A stretch of DNA of 64,000 nucleotides from Spinacia oleracea (Eukaryota > Streptophyta > Magnoliopsida > Caryophyllales > Amaranthaceae), in contig NC_079487.1 of NCBI RefSeq assembly GCF_020520425.1, positions 130,718,385 to 130,782,384 of the forward strand, in the 5' to 3' direction. Numbering within the stretch: position 1 is the first letter of the stretch; each line of letters opens with the position of its first letter. A program made the translations under genes and the position numbers. The notes under the pieces are model-generated. The model was not told the origin of the DNA and searched no databases. It saw only the letters and a program-made list of their open reading frames with translations. Shown piece after piece: positions 23,916 to 34,800 of the stretch.

Positions 23916-24423
23916 ATTATGCAGAGAACCTATAACACAATCGCATACAAATTAATCAAGTATCGATTTGACTCCATAAAGAAAAAGAGAGGTAGGTCAC
24001 AGCATACTGATCTGACATTCTATAGTCTATTCATATCTACGAGCAATGATATAGCTCAAGTATGTTCAACTAGCACCTCCTGGACCAGAAGCAAAATAGT
24101 GTTCACATAATGCCTCCATTTCCGAATGATACGACCTATTTCTCCTACATGACGATACACAGGCCGTATTTCTCCTATTCCTAATCCTAGAGTCACACAG
24201 TTGATAGGCAAGGAGTATTCATCCTTTGTAATACTTGTTTTAATGTTTTTCTTCCTTTGCTCATTCAATTTCCAGTCTAAGGTGTAAAGTGTTCTTGAAA
24301 CATTTATTTTTCTTCAAGGAAAAGAAGATTCTATCAACAATTAGTTTAGTAGAATGTGAAACCAAGACTAAAACTCAACAAAATACAAATCTAGAAAAAA
24401 GAAGTATTCCAAAAGCTAACTAG

Positions 24424-24535
24424 TGATTTACTAATGATTACGTTCAGATAAGTTCATATAAGTTGACATAAGATAAGTTCAGTTACATAAGATAAGTCCA
24501 GTCAACATAAGTTGAATCAAACAGAGCCTAAGTTT
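24424..24535. mobile_element. MITE end with ATAAGTTCA repeats
   Basis: Repeated (A)TAAGTTCA/ATAAGTTGA units end in AATCAAACAGAGCC followed by TAA. The same theme (AATAAGTTC … AACAGAGCC or GGCTCTGTT) recurs at 51548-51724 and 53796-53930. It may be a Tourist-like (PIF/Harbinger) relative because of the TAA flank; the left end was not found. Confidence 0.45.
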
Positions 24536-24594
24536 CACAACCAAAGAGAATAAATTTATCGAAAGGAAACTTGTTAATAAACTATTAAAACATA

Positions 24595-24882
24595 CTCCCT
24601 CCGTATTTATTTAAGAGATACACTTGGCCGGGCACGGGTATTAAGAAAAAGAATTGAATGAAATAAAGTAATAAAACAAGTGGGGTTGAGTAGATATTTT
24701 AATAAGAAAAATAAGTGGGGACCATGTCATGTTAAGGAGTGGGGGGTGGGGGTGGGGGTGGGGTATAGATATATTATTTAATTAGATGGTGGGTTGATAA
24801 GTTACTAAAAATGGCAAGTGTATCTCTTAAATAAATACGGCCGGAAAAGGCAAGTGTATCCCTTAAATAAATACAGAGGGAG
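24595..24882. mobile_element. Stowaway-type MITE with duplicated right end
   Basis: The left end CTCCCTCCGTATTTATTTAA is mirrored by TTAAATAAATACAGAGGGAG, with TA on both sides. The right end is present twice in tandem: GGCAAGTGTATCTCTTAAAT then, after about 36 bases, GGCAAGTGTATCCCTTAAAT. The centre holds four G-runs at 24741-24763. Confidence 0.8.
24741..24763 (+). repeat. G-quadruplex-prone G-runs
   Basis: Runs of 6, 5, 5 and 4 guanines are separated by single thymines, an ideal pattern for a stable intramolecular quadruplex with one-base loops. It lies inside a MITE. Confidence 0.75.
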
Positions 24883-25021
24883 TATCAAATGAAGAAACAG
24901 AGGCGAAAAATCCATTGTTAAACATTGATAGGCTGATGGCAAGTGATAACCCTTTTGATCACAGAAGATAGAGACTAAAGTTTTCTTTTGAGAGAAGAGG
25001 GGGAGTGATAGTAGTGCTACT

Positions 25022-25633
25022 CATGGTTGTTAAACTCCCGATCTGGATCTTACCATCCTATGACTCTACGATCCAAAACCACACCACCAATCCGGATCTT
25101 AGGTGGGATTTTAGTATGTCTACGGTCCTACTTCGGTAAAAATTTTGAGTGGTAGGATCTAAATACGGTCCTACTATCTGATCCAACGATCCGATCCAGC
25201 ATACAATATTTCAACATAATAAATCATTTTTTTTATTACTTAATGGTTCATAATCATATATCATTAGAAATACCATACTTTTTTATTAATGAATTAATTT
25301 GTTATAAAAGAAGAACTACCATTTTTACTAAAAAGTAAAGAAATTCATATAATGTTATCAATCAACACTTGAAGTTAATCACACTTAAATTCTTAATTTC
25401 AACAACCTTGCGCACATCTCAATTGCACTTGAATCTACACAAGTATTAATCTATGTATGTAAAAAATGATCTTTTAAGTATTAAGATTACTAGAATACAT
25501 GATTTTACATTGTACTTTAATAATATAAACATTATCTTTACTATTAGTAGGGTCTTACGATCCTACGATCCGATCCGATCTGATCATATCCCCTTTATCA
25601 ATCCACGGCAAGAACCCGATCCTGACAACCTTG
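25022..25633. mobile_element. hAT-type non-autonomous element
   Basis: A 612-base element with short inverted ends, CATGGTTGTTAAAC and CCTGACAACCTTG, flanked by a perfect 8-base duplication GTGCTACT (25014-25021 and 25634-25641). Duplication size and the CA..G terminus fit the hAT superfamily. Subterminal regions are crowded with GATCC-type motifs (CTACGATCC, GATCCGATCC) in both orientations, as hAT transposases often require. No open frame of note. Confidence 0.8.
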
Positions 25634-25999
25634 GTGCTACTATTTGTACATGACTATTGAATACAACATGAGGGTCTTGAATCGTACGAAAATAAGTCAA
25701 ACTGCAATTATATTATATAATATGAGTAATTCAATTACTAACTAGAACCTTCACCAAATAGGCAAACACAGAAGTCAGTAGTGGACCTATTGATGCTCTT
25801 CCTATTAGTAATCTTTACTCATATGACATGAGGCAATACTAAATGGTAGAAAACCAGAACTGATAGATGAGTTTGTGTAATAGTGTTACTAAAGGATAAT
25901 ATCATGTCGATTTTTATGATAATGTAACTCCACCCATGTATATGCTTTTCTTCGGAGATGGTAATGGAAACTTGTGAGCGAAAACATGTACACAGGGGT

Positions 26000-27760
26000 A
26001 AAGTTGCATGATCACAGAAATTGTCGTAGAACTTTTTTGGCAAAAGTGTACAGAAAATCATTACTAATATAAGTATTTATAATCACCGACCCATACAGAT
26101 TGGTAAATTTGATAAGATCACAACTTTTTATAAGTTAAATTTAATAGTCCCATTTATAGTTTATTAATTAAATGTAACTAATTAGAAAGAAAATGCCTAA
26201 GGACAAGAGGATTCAAATAGTTTGACCAACAACACTAATGCCAAGAGTAATCTTTTCACAAATATATTTCGACTAATTGTATAAATTTAAATTAAGAAAA
26301 AGAGCCTACGGCTCCACTTATCAAAATTAAGAGAAGCTTCCAACTAAAATCTTTGATTTTATTGAGAAACCCCAATTGCAGACCCGCCGTTAAATCACTC
26401 TGTTTCGCAATAAAGTTTAAAACTAGCTTTTACAAATTATTTTCTTACAAACATTTATTTCAAATTGATTCTCTTTAGGTACAGATATTATTCATGTCCA
26501 TCCTTCTAGTTTCAAGTCTTGCGTATATCTTTCATCAACTTCAATCAAATAGTTAAAAAAAACCGAGCATATGTGATACCAGATATTTAATAGCCCATAT
26601 GACATAAGCATTAATTTTGTTGAAAATGCACTCCAAACTAATAAGAACAAAATTTCCAGACCCATCCCTGCCCCGGGCAGGAGGGGCTCCATCTTGGGCA
26701 TGAGGAGAAGGCAAATTTTCATAGTTTCCATCCTAACATAAAAGGGTTATAAATAAAAGCCTGCTAAATTAGGCCGAATCGTTGCAGTGGTGTGTGTGAT
26801 GGCATTGAGGCCTTCTTGTGGAATCGGTAGTTTGACTCTCACCTAATACACTATCTTCCCATGAACAAAACCACCACCACCTACTGACCTACATTTCCTC
26901 AAGCTCCATAATTCAAATTCAAAAACTTAATTACAAAAAGAAATGCCCAGATTCTTATTCAATCAAACTCGTAAATTATACAGTATACTGTATATAAATT
27001 AAATTCAACTAAACTAAACTAAACTAAACTTTATTAATTAAATTCATCAGCAAATCTCTTGATGTTCCCGTTCCCGTTCCCGTGACATTGACATTACAAC
27101 TTGTATTAATTAACTTAATTCCTGGTGCATTTTTCCTTTTTCTGGTAGAACTTGCCATATTTTAGTACCTGTAATCAACCTACTGTAATAAAAAAAGGTT
27201 GGAAAATGGAAGGCAACTTCACTTCTTCATTTGAGTGAACAATGAGAGTTGGTTTTCGCATTTTTGAAGATGAAACATTCCAAACTAAGAGTAATTATGG
27301 GATTCGTAGCTTTTTTCCAACTAAAACAGGAGCACCATAAATCACAATAACTAAACTAACCAACTAAAACATGGTAATATCATATGGGAATTGGGAGCAG
27401 CACGCCAGCACCACAAGTCTACAGACTACCATAACTAAACTAACATGTAATTGCAATAAAACACTTGACTGAATTGCAGACTAACTCACTCACTAACTCG
27501 CAGTCACACACTAACTCACTCACAGTCACACACTAACTCGCTTACTCACAAATTGATCAGGAATGAATCGCATCAGATCAAGTTAATTAACAACATTAAG
27601 TTCAATGAAATTGATTTGGGCGGGACATTTATAAATTAAAATTTCGATAATACATAAATCAAATTAAAATTTCGAAAATAAAATCAATCAATCAAATGAA
27701 TGTTGCGAAAATTTTAACAGAATATCTCAATTGCTCAAATTGAAGAGGTGAAGAACAAGA
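26000..27760. other. Intergenic or leader-intron DNA, small repeats only
   Basis: No gene seen. It contains an (AAACT)n run at 27007-27030 and an imperfect CACACTAACTCACTCACAGT repeat at about 27477-27550. Short frames such as 26492-26731 have no recognisable similarity. Confidence 0.4.
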
Positions 27761-28079
27761 AGCAAAAATTTACCTTGTATTAGTCGAAAACTTGGTTGAA
27801 CTCGTTCCTAAATAAAAGGAGAACTTTGATTCATTAAGAGAAGAGAGGGGATGCCTTGATTCGAGCTTCAATTTGATCTTTGCATACGACTATGGTCAGC
27901 TTCAATTCGAGCAAAGAAGAGGGGAGAAGCGGAGAAGACGATTCTGGGGAATCGTGACAGTGACAGAGAAAATCGCGTTTTTTTTGGCTCTGTATTGGGC
28001 TTCAAACAGGTTTTTTCTTTATATTGGGCTTCAAACACGCTTTGCTCAAATTTGGGCTTCATTTCAAAGGTTAAAACCC

Positions 28080-28210
28080 AGGGTCGTATAGAGTCTTTGG
28101 TAGGATCGCGATTCCACTGACGCAGATACGATTTCAGCAACGATTCGGATCGTTTTGTAAAATCTGGATCGTACTATCCTACGATCTTGGTCGCGATTTT
28201 AACAACATTG
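28080..28210. mobile_element. Right end of a second hAT-type element
   Basis: Read on the minus strand from 28210, the sequence CAATGTTGTTAAAATCGCGA followed by GATCGTAGGATAGTACGATCC resembles both ends of the element at 25022-25633. The following bases, TATGATAT, would be half of a target duplication, but no matching left end was found. The element is either truncated or larger than I can trace. Confidence 0.5.
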
Positions 28211-29205
28211 TATGATATGGATATTTAATTAATTTACATTAGAAAAAAAAAATTATAGAAGTCTATTTAGGCTTAAATTTTTGTCATAATGTAGAAGTCT
28301 ATACAATAATGATGCATAATATTACTTACTAACACCTAATGAATGTGAGCCAAGGATATTGACGACATAATGTACTCGATAATAATCAATACCCATAAAA
28401 TACTAATGTACTCGTTACTGACGACATAACGTACTTTTTTTTTTTTTACATAACGTACTTGAAATACATAGAAAAATAAAAATCACTAATAATATATAAA
28501 ATTAATCGTTCGTACGTACCTAATAAATATTATTGCCCATTACTACATAAAAACATAATATTCAAAATAACTTATTGTATTTGTCCTTTTCTCCATGCTC
28601 TTGATGTGAACAACTAACTCTAGAATCCTAATACATACAAACTTAGGCAATAATATTAGCAGTATCAAATAATAGAAGGAGTAAAATTATATGTTGGCCA
28701 GCTTTCTAATTATATATTACGTGTGACCATATGTTGAGATAGATTATTAAGAGTATTAAGTAAACTAGTACACTTAGAAATACATTTGACGTAGGACTAA
28801 TTAGTAATCCTTGTTAGAGTAGATGTGGGAGTCAACTACTTGTAATATACGAAGTATATATAGGTGCTTGCTCGTTATTTGAGTTAAAACATACTAACAA
28901 ATTAATTTTCTTTTAAAAAAAATGTAAGTCAGGGTAATACAATATAGTAACGTAATTGACCTCAAAAAAAATATAGTAACGTAATTAGGGGAGGCCGACC
29001 AAGCACGGTCAATGCGAAGAGAGCACAAAATTCAGATTGACGAGCACAATCTATTATTCCGAACTATTCTATTTTTTTAATAATTTTTTTATTAATTAAT
29101 GAAAGACCTTTTGGTAATTTAAATTTCTACATAAAGAAAATATTTTCTGCATATTTAGAAGCTATGTTAATAAAACTTACAAAAATTGAGAAAAAAAATA
29201 TTTGT
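28211..29205. other. Intergenic AT-rich DNA
   Basis: No gene or confident element. A short direct repeat (ATATAGTAACGTAATT) occurs twice between 28940 and 28990. Confidence 0.4.
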
Positions 29206-29209
29206 CATA

Positions 29210-29935
29210 GTCATCCATCCCTTTTTTTTTTTTTTGACAAAAGCTAAATCATTACAACACTAATCAGGAATTACATTACAAATTAAAACACGAGGGATGG
29301 AGTCATAGAATTTCTTTTTAACAGAAAACCAAGAGTCTTCAACGAGGCAAGACGAACTTCTTTTGAAACCAATATTTATCCTGCAAAACCAAGAGTTAGT
29401 AGAAAATCCGGGCCTTCTACCTCTTCTTAATCTTGGGCGAGAGTAAGAAGAGACAGTCATCGGGGTGTCTTGAGAGGAAGAGCAGGTTGGACGAACAGAA
29501 CACTTCAACGGAGACAGAAATTTTGCATTTGGAAGGATCAAAGACGACGACGTAGCTTCACTCGTTGCCGCTTGAATTGCCACACTTGTAGTAAGATCTT
29601 CATGCGCCAACTTTGGAGTTGTTTCACACCTATCATGCCCTTCAACAGGGGGGTGACTAATCTCCATTGGTGTACTAACTTCACTAGCGTCATTATGATC
29701 CATTTTCCTTGATGGATCGAGGACTCGAACGCTAATCATCTTCTTTTGGAAAGAACAATAGAAAAATAATGTTCTTCCCTTTGAAATCTCTCCATACATT
29801 GATGGACTGAGATGCAAATAGGAATCTATTCGATTTCGATTTGAGAACCGAAACCCAGACCCTGCAAGATTTGGTGTTTTTGATTCTGAAGTTGACTTCA
29901 GAGGTATTTGGTGTTCTTCCCTTTGTCATCCATCC
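29210..29935 (-). mobile_element. Poly(A) retroposon with 11-base target duplication
   Basis: A minus-strand insertion of about 700 bases (29221-29924). It ends in a 14-base A tail (poly-T at 29222-29235) and is flanked by a perfect GTCATCCATCC duplication at 29210-29220 and 29925-29935. This is the signature of LINE-type reverse transcription. The body contains an open frame (29260-29817, 185 residues, with PRLRRGRRPGFST), but I do not recognise it. It could be the 3' end of a LINE or a retrocopy of a host transcript. Confidence 0.7.
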
Positions 29936-30242
29936 TTATTATAGAAAGTTAATTGTAGCATATATCTCTCATATGCGTTATATAAATTATTATTTGGGAA
30001 AAAAAAGTACTGTGTATTGATTAATTTATAAAAGAAATAATTTTCAACACTTTTAACAACATTTTAAACTTCTTTGTATTATATTAATTTAATAATGACT
30101 TTAAATCCTTTTGTTACAAAAATAAATGTCCGTATCATCAAAAAAATATTACGTAATGAAATTAATAATTTAAGTAAAGAAATAAGCTGGGATAGGGGTA
30201 AAAAGGGGGAAAACACTTATGATGATGGCGTGCTACTCCAAA

Positions 30243-31084
30243 TTCCGTTAGGTGGGCTAGCCTCGAACTATAGTGTCGTTACTTAGGCATGAGGGGCCCG
30301 TCTATGGACCCTATGGATCTAACAGCCGGTGAATTTTTTCTGTGTTTGGCTTGGGTTAGCTAAAGATCTAACCACAACAACCGTAGCCTTAATCCTATTA
30401 GCCCTTGGGGCTCAAGCTGCTTGTGGGGCCACATTTGGGGTTGTGCCCTTCATTTTTCGGCGATCCCTAGGGATCATCTCGGGCCATACCGGGGCAGGAG
30501 GCAACGTGGGGGCCGCATTGACACAGTTCATTTTCTTCGCTGGAAATTGTTTTAGCACGGAAGACGGTCTTCTGTACATGGGTGTTATGTCCATTGCTTG
30601 TACACTCCCGATAGCTTTGGTGCATTTCCCGCAATGGGGGAGTATGTTTTTCCCTCCATCTAAGAGTGCTTATGAGGAGGCTTATTATGTTGCCGAGTAT
30701 AACAAGGACTACAGAGTAAAGGAATGCACGAGAGGAATATTAAGTTAACTGAAAGTGCTCGAACCGAGCGTGGAAAGGAAGGTGGTTTCTGCTCCTCTTC
30801 TCCACCTACACATGCTTAATTTAACCATACAATCAAACTTGTATTTCTTTTCTGGTTGTTTACCCTACAACTTAAGTGTATGCAATTCTGTAATGAGCTA
30901 AAAGATCATGGTTTCAATTGATACTTTTGGTGTGTGAGGTGATGGAACTACATCATCAAATTACTCTTCCAGTTTGAGAGGCTAGTGAAATTTGTTTGTT
31001 ACAAGAAATAATTTCATCTTATGTGTAATTTCATACTCGTACTTCGGCTATGAGAACAGATTGATTATTTGATTAGTTAATAGT
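30243..31084 (+). pseudogene. NRT2 pseudogene, exon 3 and 3' flank only
   Basis: This copy corresponds to the last exon and roughly 280 bases of 3' flank of the complete nitrate transporter (about 9324-10190 there). It starts inside the exon at the GGGCTAGCCTCG region and has neither exon 1 nor exon 2. The frame is broken: a base is missing at the ARYFGM region (TGTCGTTACTTAGG for CGCCCGTTACTTTGG), several are missing before the FCIWLG segment, and a further shift occurs in the tail after EYNKD. The middle, from the [15 protein letters not shown] segment to the FPPSK segment, is still open and nearly identical. There is no poly(A) tail, and the untranscribed flank is included, so the copy arose by DNA duplication rather than from mRNA. 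Confidence 0.9.
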
Positions 31085-31377
31085 TACGGAGTATATCTTA
31101 TCTTCTTCCCCGATGTTAGAGAGTAGCTAGATTGCTATGCCAACTGAATCAACAGTTCAACAATAAATAGACAAACATGGAAAACAATTAAGTGTACGTG
31201 TACCCAACCAAGAGCATGGGCGATGAACTATGTGGCAACAATAAAGGGATCAACATTTTTTTAAAAAAAAGTCTAGTAAACCAGTAAGTAAACTTTCAAT
31301 AACACAAGGTAAAAATATACTCCACATTACTTCCAAGTTCTAACATATCCATGGTAGAATAAAAGTGATAAGTAATA

Positions 31378-31502
31378 CTCCTTCCGTTCTACAACAAATT
31401 CTATTTTTTTTTTTATGAATAACATACGGAGTACGGAGTACTTCGTATTAATTAAATGACATTATACATTAGAAGAAGCCAATTAATTCGAAACGGACAG
31501 AG
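31378..31502. mobile_element. Small Stowaway-type MITE
   Basis: A 125-base element with ends CTCCTTCCGTTCTACAACAA and TTAATTCGAAACGGACAGAG, inverted and flanked by TA. It lies between the pseudogene and the 3' end of the DRG gene. Confidence 0.65.
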
Positions 31503-31849
31503 TATGAAACAACAAAATGTTCAAAACATGTATTTATGAATTCCGCAATTTTTTTATTTTAACAGGCAGGATATATAAGGATATAAATAAATAAAGCGAA
31601 AATCCAGATAATTTCTTTCAAATCCATAACTAATGGATGTATAACTGTATTAGTCATGAAGTTACAACAAATGAACCGTAGACATAAAATCAAATACTAA
31701 TCTGACAAGGACAAAAATGAGTACTCCGTAAATCAGTTTGTAATTGACTGAAACTTTGTCGAGGATCTTTAATAATACCTCTTTTCCGTTGGAAGTCTCT
31801 ACCTTGTGACCAGATAGACTCGAACCACACCATCATCTGCTCACAAGTC

Positions 31850-34800
31850 TTATTGTTTAAGTGGCGCCTTCTTTTCTCTGTCAGCGATTCTGGCCGGGGC
31901 ATTTGAGTGTGATTTGAAACGCCCTCTCCCTCCTTCGTCTATCTCCTGGAGAACATAACATATGAATTTTAGATCATTTTATTAAAGTTCGATGTCACAC
32001 AATCACACTGTTATGATCTTGTCTTGTGGGAAGGAGAATTAACACAAGTTGAGCGAGCTATAGAAGTCTTAACAAACATTTCTTTTTTTGTGCTTTGTTA
32101 TTAAACTTTCCTTAATGTTTAAATGAATTATTCAAGAAATACGTGATGATTCAAATAATAGCAAAACCCACCTTCTTTTTAACAATTTGAACCACATCCT
32201 CGTCTTGAAGAACATGTGAAAGTCCACAATGCTGAGGATAATGCCTTGCACTCGTGCCCCAAACAAGAGCATACTTTAAATCCTTCACTAGTGTTCTGTG
32301 TATGTGATTACAAAAATCCTCAACCGTACAACCACCCCGATCCTGTACAGAACCACAAAGACATACACATGACAGGAAAGTCACAAATCTGATAAACAGT
32401 AGGTCTTATAAGAAATATCAAATGTCTGCCTAGAGAGAGAGAGAGAGGGAGAGAGAACAGAACATACCGCAGAGAGAACCACGGGCTCAGAAAAATCTGG
32501 CTGCTGGCCTTGAGGCTTAGTATAACCTCTAACTAGTCCCATCTCCGCCCACATTCTTGCCAACAATCTATCTAGATTAAGCTGTTCAAGGAACATAGCA
32601 AAGATCTGATTAGGAGAAGTACACATTATTTGCACAAGAAATATTATTATTTAGATCGAATATATCGACTAAAACAAAAACATGATAGTCAGCTACTCAG
32701 CTCAGCTGTCAAGTGAGAACATTTCCAAGCGAAACTAGAAAGGAGCATGATCAGCACGCCATTGTTTTTTTTATATCTCGTCTTTCTAATGTAGAAACAG
32801 AAACGACAATTTTTTTTTGTTTGTTTCATTTTGATACAAACACAGGAAGGACACTTAGAACAGTATGTCCTTAGAACACCTAACAGATAGGAGTTTCATA
32901 CTGCAGGTGCATCAACATTCCAACTATCTTACAAATTGTTTCGCTTCTGCCATGCTGTGCTTTACAGAGTCTCTAATATTTTGATATTTCAATAAGCAAT
33001 ACAGTAACTAGAAGTAGTAGCAAGCTACCCACAGCTATAATTTAAATTAGCCAATGTCAAAAAAGTACCTTCATGTTGGCACTAATGACAATAGAGTTCG
33101 GAAGTCTTGCTAGCCTGTCAACATCATCTATACCAACAACATCTATCTTGTTGTATACATATACACATTTTATGTATTTACGGTTCCCTTCAATCACATC
33201 AATCAGATCGTCAACTGTTGCATCCTCACGAAATAACAGCTGCAGCCAAGGCAAAAAGACAAATAGTCAAAAGATGTCAAAACACCCTCTTTAATCTGCA
33301 GATTCAAAAAGGTTATAGCAATAACTTGTATAAGATTTAATGGTGCATCAACTCACACCTTCTATACTAAATTAGGCTCTAGTCTTTAGTAATGAGTTAC
33401 AAACTACTAGCCCTTTTCATAATCATTCATTATCACTATCATTATCCCATTGCCTCAAAGAGGCTCCCGCAAGAAGCGGGGAAAGGGGGGTCAGACGTAC
33501 ACAACCTTACCCCTGCAATTGCAGAGAGCCCTTTTCATAATAAGCGAGTAAATTCCATCACCTTAAATAAGGCCGAAGGGTATATATTGAGCCAGTTGCA
33601 GAATTATAGGATATCTGGAACCCTAGTAATCTTTATTCCAGAAACATTATGTTGATCATTATAGAACCTTTTTTTATGTATGAACCATTCATCTGGTTTC
33701 TTACAATTTAAAGTATAGCAAGTAATATCCACGAATGCAGCAATTCTTAGGTTGTGCAGCATGCTACTTGGCCAATGGCCTCTGCAATTCACTCCCCCTC
33801 TTGGATCTTGCCTCCATTTGCCTTTTACCCATAACCCAAACTTTCAACTCACCTTAGGCTTTATTCAAAAGCCAAAAAACTCTACTCCATAGTTAAAACA
33901 ACCAAAGATTCCCCAGTTGAGTGATAAAACTTTCAGTTGGTTCTTTTAAACCAAACTATTGCACGTGAAAATCTAATATAAATCTTCAAGAATAAAACCC
34001 AGGTTTGACAATGTATGCTCCAGCATCACAAAGCTTGGATGGAAAGTTTATTCTTAATCACCATTTACGGTGTATCAACAACACGGCAGAGAAGGATATC
34101 CGGCTTTTGTCTGAGCTCACCATACAAAACAGTGTTAGAATTCTTCAAAGAGAAAATGAGGAAGAAGGTAGAAAGATGGAAGACACAAGGCTTCAAGCAC
34201 TCCGAGATTCTCTTTCATGAGCTTAATTTTCTCGAGCTAAGAAGACACACGAAGAAACTCTTCTCACGGTTTTAACAAAATTGGGCAATGAGTTCCAGTC
34301 AAGGTTGCCAACCATTTGCAGCCATTGATCAATTTCTAGAATTTCAAGAATTGAATAAGATCTAATCCACTTTGTCCTTGGCCCCCCTCTTGTCCTTCAC
34401 TCCTTCCCCAATTCAGTTTTCCGCTTCATCAAAGATACAAAATACACTAGGGCGGGAACTTTAGATGGTAACTTAGACTGTCCACACTATCCAACTTTGG
34501 TAGAGGGGACAAGTCCTTCCAAAGCTGGCCATGTATAATATGTTATTTGAAAAAAAATACCCAATCAACGGACATTAAGGTCATGCCTTGCAAGTCGCAA
34601 CTGGTGTACCCCCTAATTGTAACTAATTGTATAATACTACAGTGCAGAAGGACATGAAATATAAGCACAAGGAACATTTTATTTTCTTTTTTTACTCAAT
34701 GCAGCATAAGCACAAAAGATAATATACAAATCTCCTTTTGGAGCTTATTGCAGAGTTGAAGTTACCTCAGCATTGTGAATCTTATACTCATGAAGAATTT

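Larger units (their letters stand above)
23916..27772 (-). other. Probable 5' UTR intron of the U-box gene
   Basis: Reading the minus strand, a donor-like AATACAAG/GTAAAT occurs at about 27773 and an acceptor TGTTATAG/GTTCTCTG at about 23930, 14 bases before the start codon. Joining them would give a 5' UTR exon upstream of 27773 and a 3.8 kb leader intron that contains the repeats at 24595-25633. This is inferred from splice motifs alone; transcript reads would decide it. Confidence 0.35.

Noticed and set aside
27868-28140. 90-residue minus-strand frame next to the hAT-like end
   Set aside because: It overlaps repeats (TTGGGCTTCAAACA twice) and the element terminus; more likely leader or transposon sequence than a gene.
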